In this document: piece after piece, positions 1-8,895 of the stretch | Position numbering within the stretch: the stretch's first letter is position 1 | How the letters are laid out: each line of letters opens with the position of its first letter | Source of the DNA: Myxococcales bacterium | GTDB lineage: Bacteria; Myxococcota_A; Polyangia; Haliangiales; Haliangiaceae | NCBI GenBank assembly: GCA_947483555.1 | Contig: CANKMW010000095.1 | Location: forward strand, 1-34,940 | DNA: 34,940 nt | Direction of reading: 5' to 3' | Program-made: the position numbers and the translations under genes | The notes under the pieces: generated by a model | Database searches by the model: none | The model's input: only the letters and a program-made list of their open reading frames with translations | What the model was told of the DNA's origin: nothing

Positions 1-90
1 ATCGGCGGCGGCGGGCCGCCATACCCTCCGCCCGGCGGGCCTCCCATCGGCGGCGGCGGGCCGCCATACCCTCCGCCCGGCGGACCACCC
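1..90. repeat. Two tandem 45-bp repeats, continuing past the window edge
   Basis: Two near-identical 45-bp units (1-45 and 46-90) begin atcggcggcggcgggccgcc and a third begins at 91 before diverging. On the minus strand each encodes the 15-residue unit MGGPPGGGYGGPPPP of the Zn-ribbon protein. The two full copies differ at only a few bases near their 3' ends, which suggests recent expansion. Confidence 0.85.
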
Positions 91-623
91 ATCGGCGGCG
101 GCGGGCCGCCCATCGGCCCCGGACCGCCCTGCTGGATCACCGGGCCCTGCACGAACATCGTCGCCGCGCTCGCCGACGGTGGCGGCGCGGCCTGCGGCAT
201 CTGCGCCGGACCACCGCCCATCGGACCGGGACCACCCTGCTGGATCACCGGGCCCTGCACGAACATCGTCGCCGCGCTCGCCGACGCCGGCGCAGCAGCC
301 GGCGGCATGTGCGCCGGGCCGCCTCCCATCGGCCCGGGGCCGCTCTGGGGCACGTACGTCGCGAGGCCGGCTGGAGACGCTGGCGGTGGCGCCGCGGGCG
401 GCGCACCAAACGGTGGCGCCCCCGTCGGTGGCTTCGGCATCTGGACGCCGGGCGCGGGCTGGGCGCCCTTGGCCTGCATGTCCTTCAGCAGGTCCGTCGC
501 CTGCCAGCCCATGACGGTCTTGGCCTGGGCACCCGCGGGCGCAGGTGGCTGCTTGGTCCCGCAGAACACGCAATGCAGCGCCGCATCCGGCAGGTCCTTC
601 ACGCAGTTCGTGCACTTCTTCAC
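1..623 (-). CDS. Zn-ribbon protein with Pro/Gly-rich repeat tail (C-terminus outside window)
   Basis: The frame is open from a GTG start to the window edge, so the C-terminus is missing. The N-terminus has two CxxC knuckles (MKKCTNC, then HCVFCG about 14 residues later), a short zinc ribbon. Next comes a KTVMGWQATDLLKD stretch and then a low-complexity Pro/Gly/Ala/Met tail built from duplicated blocks: a 36-residue unit containing ATMFVQGPVIQQGG and a 15-residue unit MGGPPGGGYGGPPPP. The GTG is chosen because GGGAG lies 6-10 nt upstream; the nearby ATG at 646 is in another frame. Short zinc ribbons with disordered Pro-rich tails are common in myxobacteria, but no molecular role is established. 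The tail is probably disordered and cytosolic, since no signal peptide or TM segment is seen. Confidence 0.72.
   Translation of the reverse strand, partial: MKKCTNCVKDLPDAALHCVFCGTKQPPAPAGAQAKTVMGWQATDLLKDMQAKGAQPAPGVQMPKPPTGAPPFGAPPAAPPPASPAGLATYVPQSGPGPMGGGPAHMPPAAAPASASAATMFVQGPVIQQGGPGPMGGGPAQMPQAAPPPSASAATMFVQGPVIQQGGPGPMGGPPPPMGGPPGGGYGGPPPPMGGPPGGGYGGPPPP
103..318. repeat. 108-bp tandem duplication inside the Zn-ribbon gene
   Basis: An identical block of about 50 bp starting ccctgctggatcaccgggcc occurs at 127 and again at 235, a period of 108 bp (36 codons). It encodes the block around ATMFVQGPVIQQGG twice. The period is a multiple of three, so the reading frame is kept. Confidence 0.8.
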
Positions 624-797
624 GTTCGTCTCCCGGGCCAGGGCATGGTCAAACCCTCGTGATCGAGCCGCGTTCGCGGATTCGTGACGACGCCCCAGCC
701 AAACCTGTCCTATTACCGCCCCCTGCTCGGCCCGCTGTCAATTCGCAGACCTGGCAAACGGGACCCTGAAATCCCCGGCGTCGACGCCACGGCGCGC

Positions 798-803
798 TAC
801 AAT
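798..803 (+). promoter_or_regulatory. Candidate -10 box for the S8 protease (leaderless type)
   Basis: TACAAT lies 6 nt before the ATG at 810. No Shine-Dalgarno sequence lies between (spacer tttttc) and no -35 box is evident 16-18 nt upstream. The spacing would put the transcription start at or next to the ATG. The same arrangement precedes many other genes here. Confidence 0.45.
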
Positions 804-809
804 TTTTTC

Positions 810-2648
<1,839 letters not shown>

Positions 2649-2677
2649 TCGACCGGCCTGGCTGGCGGCGGCGGCCG

Positions 2678-3337
2678 TCAGCAGCCGCTGCACGAGCAGC
2701 AGCCGCCGCTGTTGCTGCTGCACGAGTTGCCGCACGACAGGCCGTTGCAGCACGCGTGGCTCTGGCACGCCGACGAGCCGCTGCACCTGATGTCGCAGAT
2801 CGCGGCGGTGCAGTCGACGCCACCGTCCTGGCATGCGGCGTCGCCCTGACAGGTGACGCGGCATGCGGCGCCGGCGCAGTTCACGCCGGCGTCGCAGGCG
2901 TCGGTGCCCATGCACAGGATGTCGCAGCTGGTGGCCAGCGTGCAGTCGACGACCCCGGTCTCGCACGCCGCCGTGCCGATGCAGTTGACGACGCACGGGC
3001 GACCGGCCGGACAGGTCACGCCGTTGCTGCATCCGCCTGGACCGCAGTCGATCTGACACGTGCCGTCGCCGCGACACAGGGTGCACGCGGTCGGGCAGTC
3101 GGTCGCATCGATGGGTCGGGCATCGGCGGGTCGAGCGTCGATGCCCGACAGCGCGTCGAGGAGGCTCGCGTCCGCGAGGCTGGCGTCGGCGCTCGACTCG
3201 GCGGCGTCACCCGCGCTGGCGTCGTCGGTCGGTGGCGCATCGACCGCGACGTCACCACCGTTGGGCCGGAACTGGCATCCGCCGATGAGGACCGCCACCA
3301 GCGCCGCGATCGAGAACGGTGGCGTCGTCATCACCAT
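2678..3337 (-). CDS. Cys-rich lipoprotein
   Basis: A 219-aa protein starting MVMTTPPF with a hydrophobic signal and lipobox LIGGC, hence a type II signal peptide. A D/A/S-rich tether (about residues 25-75) follows, then ~140 residues with more than 30 cysteines in repeated CxxxC units of the type CDIRCSGSSAC, CRVTCQGDAAC and CDILCMGTDAC. The last residues are dominated by Cys, Ser and Gly. The repeats suggest an extracellular, disulfide-stabilised solenoid on the outer membrane; similar C/G-rich repeat lipoproteins occur in myxobacteria but have no assigned function. ATG 3337 and ATG 3331 are both possible starts. Upstream residues of the longer frame do not look like a signal peptide. Confidence 0.75.
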   Translation of the reverse strand: MVMTTPPFSIAALVAVLIGGCQFRPNGGDVAVDAPPTDDASAGDAAESSADASLADASLLDALSGIDARPADARPIDATDCPTACTLCRGDGTCQIDCGPGGCSNGVTCPAGRPCVVNCIGTAACETGVVDCTLATSCDILCMGTDACDAGVNCAGAACRVTCQGDAACQDGGVDCTAAICDIRCSGSSACQSHACCNGLSCGNSCSSNSGGCCSCSGC

Positions 3338-3461
3338 CCATCTTGCGGCCAGTCCCGAGGAAGCGACCAAGAATCCGCCGTCGACGAGGTGTCCCAACGT
3401 TGCACATCAGTAACGGTCCGATTCGCTTGGCGCGCCGCGCGCTCCCGGCGATGCTGCCGCC

Positions 3462-3983
3462 ATGTCGTCCGCGGTCGTACCTGCGCAGCGTCGCCACCGC
3501 ATGGTCGTGGCGCGCGAGCAGTACAAGTTCTCGTGCGCTCACATGACCGTCTTTCCCGACGGCACCAAGGAGCGGCTGCACGGCCACAACTACCAGGTCG
3601 GCGCGGTGCTCGAGCTGACCGACGTGAGCTTCGCCCACATGATCGCGTTCGCGCCCATCAAGGACGCGCTGGCGGCCATCTGCCTCGCCTTCCGCGAGCG
3701 CGTGCTGCTCGCCGAGCGAAACCCGTACTTCGAGCTGGTCCGCGACGACGGCGAGGAGCTCGAGCTGCGCCTGTGCGGCAAGCGCTACGTCCTGCCGCGC
3801 GAAGATGCGTTGCTGTTGCCCATCGACAACATCGCCGTCGAGCCGCTGGCGGCGCACATCGCCGATCTGCTGCTGGCGAAGCTGGGGGGCACCCTGCCGG
3901 TGGGCGTGGTGAGCGCGCTCGAGGTGACGCTGCACGAGAGCCCGGGACAGGGCGCGTCGTGCCACGTGGCGCTCGCGACCTGA
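3462..3983 (+). CDS. 6-pyruvoyl-tetrahydropterin synthase/QueD-fold protein, catalytic Cys missing
   Basis: A 173-aa protein resembling the PTPS/6-carboxytetrahydropterin synthase family. The three zinc histidines are visible: His27 in FSCAHMTVF and His40/His42 in RLHGHNY. A C-terminal Glu in TLHESPGQGA matches the family's pterin-anchoring Glu. In E. coli QueD the catalytic Cys lies four residues before the first His of HGH (CGRLHGH). Here that position is Lys36 (KERLHGH), so the canonical nucleophile is absent; Cys25 beside His27 is the only nearby thiol. About 50 extra residues (60-120) separate the halves. No queuosine or pterin genes are adjacent. A later start at Met14 (3501) is possible, as neither start has a clear ribosome binding site. 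Confidence 0.75.
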   Translation: MSSAVVPAQRRHRMVVAREQYKFSCAHMTVFPDGTKERLHGHNYQVGAVLELTDVSFAHMIAFAPIKDALAAICLAFRERVLLAERNPYFELVRDDGEELELRLCGKRYVLPREDALLLPIDNIAVEPLAAHIADLLLAKLGGTLPVGVVSALEVTLHESPGQGASCHVALAT

Positions 3984-4143
3984 CGCGCCTGGGTCGACGC
4001 GAACCCAGCGTCCAGCGCGAGGGCGGGTCCACCAGGACCCGGCGGATGGTGGTGATGTTCGTGATGGCGCCCAGTTGGACGCCGGCACGGCTCCTGCTCT
4101 ACGGCTCGGTCACCAACCCGAACCCAAGCAGAAGCAGGAACCC

Positions 4144-4617
4144 ATGACCACGATCCGCACCCTCTCGTCGTTCACGCTCACCCTCGGCCTCGCGCTCGGC
4201 CTCACCGTCACTGGCTGTGGCGACAAGAAGGCCGCCGACGGCGGCAAGGCCACCGAGTCCGGCGGCGCCAAGAAGGGCGGCGTCGATCTCTCGGCCCTGC
4301 AGGCGTCGATCGATGCCGCCAAGACCAAGGACGACATCGACGGCGTGTTCGACAAGTGCATGAGCACCGCGATCGACATGGCGCTCGCCGGCACCAAGGA
4401 GCCCGACAAGGATCCGTCCTATCGCGCCACCTGCAAGCTCGGGCTGGCCCGCAAGCGGGCGGCGATCGTGATCGCCGAGAGCACCCCCGACAAGATGAAC
4501 GTCATGTGCCTGTCGGCGTCGATGCAGCTCGAAGAGCTCGGCGGCGAGGGCGGACCCGAGGCCGAGGAGATGAAGAAGCTGATGGCCGAGGTCAACAAGG
4601 CCTGCGGCCTGAGCTGA
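4144..4617 (+). CDS. Small lipoprotein of unknown function
   Basis: A 157-aa protein beginning MTTIRTLSSFTLTLGLALGL with lipobox TVTGC, followed by a charged tether (GDKKAADGGK) and a helical domain of about 115 residues with three cysteines. The ATG at 4144 is chosen because AGGAA lies just upstream and the signal peptide starts there; 23 in-frame upstream residues look non-coding. No known domain was recognised. Expected location: inner or outer membrane, facing the periplasm. The gene converges on the ThrE-like exporter with a hairpin filling the 19-nt gap. Confidence 0.75.
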   Translation: MTTIRTLSSFTLTLGLALGLTVTGCGDKKAADGGKATESGGAKKGGVDLSALQASIDAAKTKDDIDGVFDKCMSTAIDMALAGTKEPDKDPSYRATCKLGLARKRAAIVIAESTPDKMNVMCLSASMQLEELGGEGGPEAEEMKKLMAEVNKACGLS

Positions 4618-4620
4618 GGC

Positions 4621-4636
4621 CCGCCGACGCCGGCGG
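4621..4636. terminator. Hairpin between convergent genes
   Basis: CCGCCG-ACGC-CGGCGG forms a perfect 6-bp G/C stem with a 4-nt loop, lying between the stop at 4615-4617 and the opposing stop at 4637-4639. It has no T-tract, so intrinsic termination is uncertain. Its placement suits a bidirectional end or transcription roadblock. Confidence 0.4.
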
Positions 4637-5896
4637 CTACATCACCCGGCGCGGCGACAGGACCGCGTTGGCGATCAGCAGTCCGGCGACGATCGCCATC
4701 GCGACCACGAACATCGCGAACGTGGTCTCGATGCCGGTCAGGGTGTCACGATCGAGCAGCGACGAGATGCCGCGAAACCCGAGGCTGCCCGGCACCAGCA
4801 GGATCATCGACGGCACCAGCACGACCTGCTGCGGCCGATCCAGGACCCGAGCGTAGACGTTGGCGAAGATGCCGAGCGCGAACGCGCCGAGCAGGACGCC
4901 GAGCTGGCCGCCGAGCAGCTCGGTGCCCTGCCGCGCGCCGACGAAGCCGGTGAACGACGCTAGCAGGATCCAGCCGATCGCCCGCTTCTCGGCCTGGCAG
5001 ACGATCACCATGCCGAGCGCGGAGGCCAGGAACGCCAGCCACACGCTCCACGGCGGCAGCGGCGTCTGCGCGACCGGCGCGATCTCGAACAGCGCCCCGG
5101 CCAGCCGCTCGCCGAGCGCGACGCCGAGCCCGAGCTCGAGCAGGACGATCAACGCGGCCATCAAGCGCGCCGTCCCCGACACCAGATTTCGGGTCGCCAG
5201 CTCGGTCATCGCGGTCGTCAGCGTGAGCCCGGGCAAGAGCGCGATCAGCGCGGCGATGGTGACGATCGAGGGATGGACGCCGGGCACCACCGACGCGATG
5301 GCACCCGCGCCGAACGCGGCGACGAACGCGCCGACCAGCTCGAAGGTGCGCTCGGCGTGGGCGCGCGCCTTGGTCACCAGGGCGAGCACGCCGATCAGCA
5401 GGCCGACCGCGCCGGCCGCGCCGACGTCGCGGAGACCGCCGCCGAAGAACACCGCGACCGCCGCCGGCGTGAGCGCGAAGGTCAGCGCCTCGGGCAACTT
5501 GCCCCACACCGGCGGGGCTTGCTCGATGGCCAGGATGCGGGCCAGCCCGACGGCAGGATCGATCTCGCGGTCGGAGACGGCGTCGGCGAGGGCGTCGAGC
5601 TTGGCCAGCTTGGCCAGATCGAGCTGGCTGGGCTCCACGCGCAGCATGGACGTCCGCAGATCGGCCGGATCGCCGAAGCGCACGGTCAGGAACGTCGGCG
5701 TCGACAGCACCTCGGCGGTCAAGCCGAGCCGCTGGCACAGGAGGCCGAGGGCCTCCTCGAGCCGGTGGGCCGGGGTCCCGTAGTGGTGGAGCGCCCGGCC
5801 GAGCGCGAGCACGAACCGGATGCGCTCGCGCTCGACCGCCTCGCGCTCGGCGATCGGCAGCTGATCGGTGGGACCGCTGCGTCTACGCTTGCTCAC
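4637..5896 (-). CDS. ThrE-family threonine/serine exporter-like membrane protein
   Basis: A 419-aa protein matching the two-part ThrE family. The soluble N-terminal part (about residues 1-140) belongs to the DUF1212-type domain and starts with ERIRFVLALGRALHHYGTPA. It is followed by about ten hydrophobic segments. The signature LPGLTLTTAMTELATRNLVS, typical of the ThrE pore region, is present. Known members export L-threonine/L-serine across the inner membrane by proton antiport; substrate here is inferred. The GTG start at 5896 (SKRRRSG) is preferred over the longer frame because TAGCTT lies 8 nt upstream and the extra 24 residues contain no expected family sequence. Divergent from rng. Confidence 0.82.
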   Translation of the reverse strand: MSKRRRSGPTDQLPIAEREAVERERIRFVLALGRALHHYGTPAHRLEEALGLLCQRLGLTAEVLSTPTFLTVRFGDPADLRTSMLRVEPSQLDLAKLAKLDALADAVSDREIDPAVGLARILAIEQAPPVWGKLPEALTFALTPAAVAVFFGGGLRDVGAAGAVGLLIGVLALVTKARAHAERTFELVGAFVAAFGAGAIASVVPGVHPSIVTIAALIALLPGLTLTTAMTELATRNLVSGTARLMAALIVLLELGLGVALGERLAGALFEIAPVAQTPLPPWSVWLAFLASALGMVIVCQAEKRAIGWILLASFTGFVGARQGTELLGGQLGVLLGAFALGIFANVYARVLDRPQQVVLVPSMILLVPGSLGFRGISSLLDRDTLTGIETTFAMFVVAMAIVAGLLIANAVLSPRRVM

Positions 5897-6240
5897 GCCG
5901 GCCCAAGCTACTGCCAAAAGCTCGGAAACGCAGGCCGAAAACCAGAACGCCCTCGACCAGGTGGCCAAGGGCGTTCGTGCAGGTCACAGTCACATCAAGG
6001 CTGAGTCGAAAAAAGTAGCGCAGACTAAGCTAGCTAGTTCAGTTGCGCGGGCACGGCACTGCCATCGCAAATGGAATAGTAAGCAAGGGGTGGGCCACCG
6101 GTATCGCACCGCTGCCAATGCCTTGTATTCACGGATCTTCCGTGATACGCGAGCAGTTCCGACCGCGGAGCGCCGCAACCGCTGCACGACATCCGTGTCA
6201 GGGACGGCCAACCGGGTTGCAACTCTTTGCAGAGCGTTTG
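5897..6240. other. Divergent intergenic region and rng leader with three dyad elements
   Basis: This 344-bp stretch between the ThrE-like gene and rng is visibly less GC-rich than its surroundings and shows no convincing gene. It contains a perfect 9-bp inverted repeat GAACGCCCT/AGGGCGTTC at 5945-5953/5968-5976. A 31-nt imperfect palindrome centred on GCTAGC spans 6018-6048. A perfect 7-bp hairpin TCACGGA-TCT-TCCGTGA spans 6129-6145, about 95 nt before the rng ATG. RNase E of E. coli autoregulates through hairpins in its own 5' leader, so these could be regulatory, but that is inference. Confidence 0.45.
5905..5910 (-). promoter_or_regulatory. Candidate -10 box for the ThrE-like gene
   Basis: On the minus strand TAGCTT sits 8 nt before the GTG at 5896, with spacer gggccggc lacking a Shine-Dalgarno core. 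It fits the leaderless TAnnnT pattern. No -35 match is visible. Confidence 0.45.
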
Positions 6241-7917
6241 ATGGGTCAGAACATCCTGGTGGTCAACGCGGAGGGACCCGAGACTCGGGTCGCGGTGGTG
6301 GAGCAGGGCGCGCTCGCTGAGCTCTTCGTCGAGCGCAAACACGACCGCGGCATGGTCGGCAACATCTACCGCGGCAAGGTCACGCGGGTGCTGCCGGGCA
6401 TGCAGGCCGCGTTCGTCGATCTCGGAAAGGGCGTCGAACGCGCAGCGTTCCTGTTCGTCGGCGACGTGCTCGGCGCCGACGACGGCAAGAAGCTGTTCGA
6501 GGACGTCGACACCGAGGACGGCGACGAGGCCCCCGAGGGCGCCGCGGCGCGCCTGGCGCGCGGCAAGAAGCACCTCGCGCAGCGCAAGATCGAGGATCTG
6601 CTCCGACCCGGCAACGAAGTGCTGGTCCAGGTGGTCAAGGATCCGATGGGCCTCAAGGGCGCGCGCGTCACCGGCTACCTGTCGCTGCCGGGGCGCTACA
6701 GCGTCTACATGCCGGCGGTGAACCAGATCGGCGTGTCGCGGCGGATCCAGTCCGACAAGGAGCGCAAGCGCCTGCGCGAGCTGGTGATGGCCGCGCGCGG
6801 CAAGCAGGGTGGCTTCATCCTGCGCACCGCCGCCGAGGGCACCTCGGACCAGGAGATCAAGGACGACGTCGAGTACCTGATGCGGCTGTGGAACGAGATC
6901 GGGCGCCGCGAGGAGAGCATCAAGGGCGCCGGGCTCATCTACGGCGAGCTCGACCTGGCGCTGCGCCTGGTCCGCGACCTGGTGCGCGAGGAGACCACCG
7001 AGGTCCACATCGACGACGAGGACCAGTACCAGCGGGTGCGGAAGTTCACCGAGACGTTCCTGCCCCGCTACGCTGAGCGGATGAAGCGCTACGAAGGCCG
7101 GCGGCCGATCTTCGATCACTTCAACGTCGAGCCGGCGCTGCGCGTCGCGGTGGCGCGCAAGGTGCCGCTGCGCTCGGGCGGCTCGCTGGTGATCGATCAG
7201 GGCGAAGCGCTGACGGCGATCGACGTCAACACCGGCAGCTTCACCGGCAGCAACAACGACCTCGAGGAGACCGTCACGCTCAACAACCTCGAGGCGTGCG
7301 AGGAGGTCGCCCGCCAGCTCCGGCTGCGCAACATCGGCGGCATCATCGTCATCGACTTCATCGACATGGACAAGGAAGGCAACCGCAAGAAGGTCTGGGA
7401 CGCGTTCCAGATCGGGTTGTCGAAGGATCGCGCGCGCTGCAACGTCACCAAGATCAGCGAGCTGGGCCTGGTCGAGATGACCCGCAAGCGCACCCGCGAG
7501 TCGCTGTCGCAGCTGCTCACCGAGCCGTGCCCGATGTGCGAAGGCGCCGCGGTGGTCAAGTCGACGACCACGGTGGCCTACGAGATCCTGCGCGAGGTGC
7601 GGCGCTCGGGCTCGAGCGTCGACGCCGACAAGGTCGAGATCGAGTGCGCGCCCAAGGTCGCCGAGATCCTGAGCACGCGCGAGCGCGAGTACCTCGACGG
7701 CCTGGAGAAGAAGTTCCAGAAGCTGGTCGTGGTCATGGCGCAGAAGAGCTGGAAGCCCGACCAGTACCGGGTCGCCGGCAAGCTGTCGACCGACATCGCC
7801 GCCGAGGAAGCCAAGCAGGCGGCGGCGCTGGGACACGCGGCCCCGCCGAGCGCCGGCGGTGCGGGTGCGTCCCGCGGCGGCGGCAAGCGCCGGCGGCGTG
7901 GCGGCCGCGGTCGCTAG
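6241..7917 (+). CDS. rng: Ribonuclease G/E family endoribonuclease
   Basis: A 558-aa single-strand endoribonuclease for rRNA/mRNA processing. The N-terminal S1-type RNA-binding region (about residues 38-130) has the motif GNIYRGKVTRVLPGMQAAFV interrupted by an acidic insert (about 82-105). The catalytic domain keeps the two Mg-binding aspartates, Asp328 (AIDVNTG) and Asp372 (VIDFIDM), and the zinc-link CPMCEG at Cys430/Cys433 used for dimer-of-dimer assembly. The C-terminus is only a short Arg/Gly tail (GKRRRRGGRGR), with no RNase E degradosome scaffold, so RNase G is the better name. The start at 6241 matches the family N-terminus (MGQNILVVNA); 66 in-frame upstream codons are probably leader. 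The stop codon lies inside a long palindrome. Confidence 0.95.
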   Translation: MGQNILVVNAEGPETRVAVVEQGALAELFVERKHDRGMVGNIYRGKVTRVLPGMQAAFVDLGKGVERAAFLFVGDVLGADDGKKLFEDVDTEDGDEAPEGAAARLARGKKHLAQRKIEDLLRPGNEVLVQVVKDPMGLKGARVTGYLSLPGRYSVYMPAVNQIGVSRRIQSDKERKRLRELVMAARGKQGGFILRTAAEGTSDQEIKDDVEYLMRLWNEIGRREESIKGAGLIYGELDLALRLVRDLVREETTEVHIDDEDQYQRVRKFTETFLPRYAERMKRYEGRRPIFDHFNVEPALRVAVARKVPLRSGGSLVIDQGEALTAIDVNTGSFTGSNNDLEETVTLNNLEACEEVARQLRLRNIGGIIVIDFIDMDKEGNRKKVWDAFQIGLSKDRARCNVTKISELGLVEMTRKRTRESLSQLLTEPCPMCEGAAVVKSTTTVAYEILREVRRSGSSVDADKVEIECAPKVAEILSTREREYLDGLEKKFQKLVVVMAQKSWKPDQYRVAGKLSTDIAAEEAKQAAALGHAAPPSAGGAGASRGGGKRRRRGGRGR

Positions 7918-8145
7918 GAACACCGATCGGTTTGAAACCGCGGCGAGTCCGATCGCTTGCGCTCCCCCCACCGGGCGTCCTGAGCCGGACCGAGCGCAAG
8001 CGAGGTCGGTGTCGAAGGACGGACTTCGTCGACATGCGCCCTTCGACTCGGCCGCTCCGCGGCCTCGCTCAGGGCAAACGGATTCCCACCCTCGTGGAAC
8101 GTCGCGAAATCAGATCCGTTCCAAACCGGTCGATGTTCTAGCGAG
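7911..8145. repeat. Large imperfect palindrome (REP-doublet or MITE-like element)
   Basis: The outer arms are about 28 nt. The left arm 7911-7938 (tcgctaggaacaccgatcgg...) matches the reverse complement of 8118-8145 with three mismatches and one indel, and includes the rng stop codon. Inside each half lies a GC-rich self-complementary block bounded by TCCTGAG/TTCGAAGGA-like ends: 7977-8020 and, in the opposite orientation, 8038-8075. The centre (about 8030) is GTCGAC. Blocks of the form CCTTCGA...CTCAGG resemble dispersed REP-like repeats known from many GC-rich genomes. No transposase is present. Confidence 0.65.
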
Positions 8146-8181
8146 CGACCGGTCGGCTGGCCGATCCTCGCGGGTGGCTGC

Positions 8182-8187
8182 TAGCAT
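8182..8187 (+). promoter_or_regulatory. Candidate -10 box for the J-domain gene
   Basis: TAGCAT lies 6 nt before the GTG at 8194 (spacer gcagcg), with no Shine-Dalgarno sequence, matching the leaderless pattern. It is just outside the right end of the palindrome at 7911-8145. Confidence 0.45.
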
Positions 8188-8193
8188 GCAGCG

Positions 8194-8820
8194 GTGAGCC
8201 TGACGCGACGGATCCTGGAGAGCGCCCGATCGGGGCTGTCGCAGCTGACGTCGCTGGTGATCGTCGACGACGAACCGCTGTCGCACATCGAGGGCGCGGC
8301 GCTCGAGGCCGAGGTCGCGGCGCGCAAGCAGGCCCGCACCACGCCGCCGGGGCAGTCGCGGATCGGGAAGCTCGCCGGTGCCTCGGTGGCGGCGCGCGCC
8401 GATCGGGCCCGCCAGGCGGCCGACCGATCGCGCAAGGTGAAGGGCGAGCGCGAGACGCGCGAGGCGGCGGCGCGCAAGTCCGCCGACGACGCCTTCCGCC
8501 GCATCAAGGAGCAGGCGGCGCGCGGTGGCGGCATCCCGGCCGGAGGACGAACCACCGGCAGCGCCGGTTCCGGCGGGCGGCCGCCGAAGCCGGGCTCGAC
8601 CGAGGCCCAGGTCGCCGACTGGTACAAGACGCTCAACCTGGCGGTCGGCGCCGACCTCGCCGAGATCAAGGCGTCGTACCGGCAGCTGATGCGCAAGTAC
8701 CATCCCGACATGCACGCCGGCAGTCCGGGCAAGCAGAAGGCCGCCAACGAGCTGTCGATGCGGGTGACCACGGCCTACAACGGGCTGCAGACGCACCTCA
8801 ACGGCGGCGCCGGCAAGTGA
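8194..8820 (+). CDS. J-domain protein with basic N-terminal region
   Basis: A 208-aa protein. The J domain is at the C-terminus (about residues 140-203), with DWYKTLNLAVGADLAEIKAS and the essential HPD tripeptide at 170-172 (RKYHPDMHAG), which stimulates Hsp70/DnaK ATPase. Residues 45-125 form a long, highly charged Arg/Lys/Ala/Glu-rich helix, probably a coiled coil or disordered spacer. There is no Gly/Phe region, zinc domain or substrate-binding domain, so this is a class C J-protein with an unknown client. The GTG start is supported by the TAGCAT box 6 nt upstream. No dnaK is adjacent. Confidence 0.85.
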   Translation: MSLTRRILESARSGLSQLTSLVIVDDEPLSHIEGAALEAEVAARKQARTTPPGQSRIGKLAGASVAARADRARQAADRSRKVKGERETREAAARKSADDAFRRIKEQAARGGGIPAGGRTTGSAGSGGRPPKPGSTEAQVADWYKTLNLAVGADLAEIKASYRQLMRKYHPDMHAGSPGKQKAANELSMRVTTAYNGLQTHLNGGAGK

Positions 8821-8895
8821 CGGTCTGACGCCAGGCAACCGCGAAGGAAAGCCCCGGTAAGACCCCGGCCGCGGCGGCCGTGCTACCGAAGCGCC

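Noticed and set aside
1..90. CRISPR-like repeats at the window start, and those at 30140 and 34764
   Set aside because: The units are contiguous, without spacers, and mostly in coding frames.
684..809. 42-residue N-terminal extension of the S8 protease
   Set aside because: It has no signal or family-like sequence and would bury the TM helix. The ATG at 810 has a TACAAT box.
5868..6320. 150-codon plus-strand frame across the rng leader
   Set aside because: It overlaps the start of the ThrE-like gene and of rng and has no recognisable protein features.
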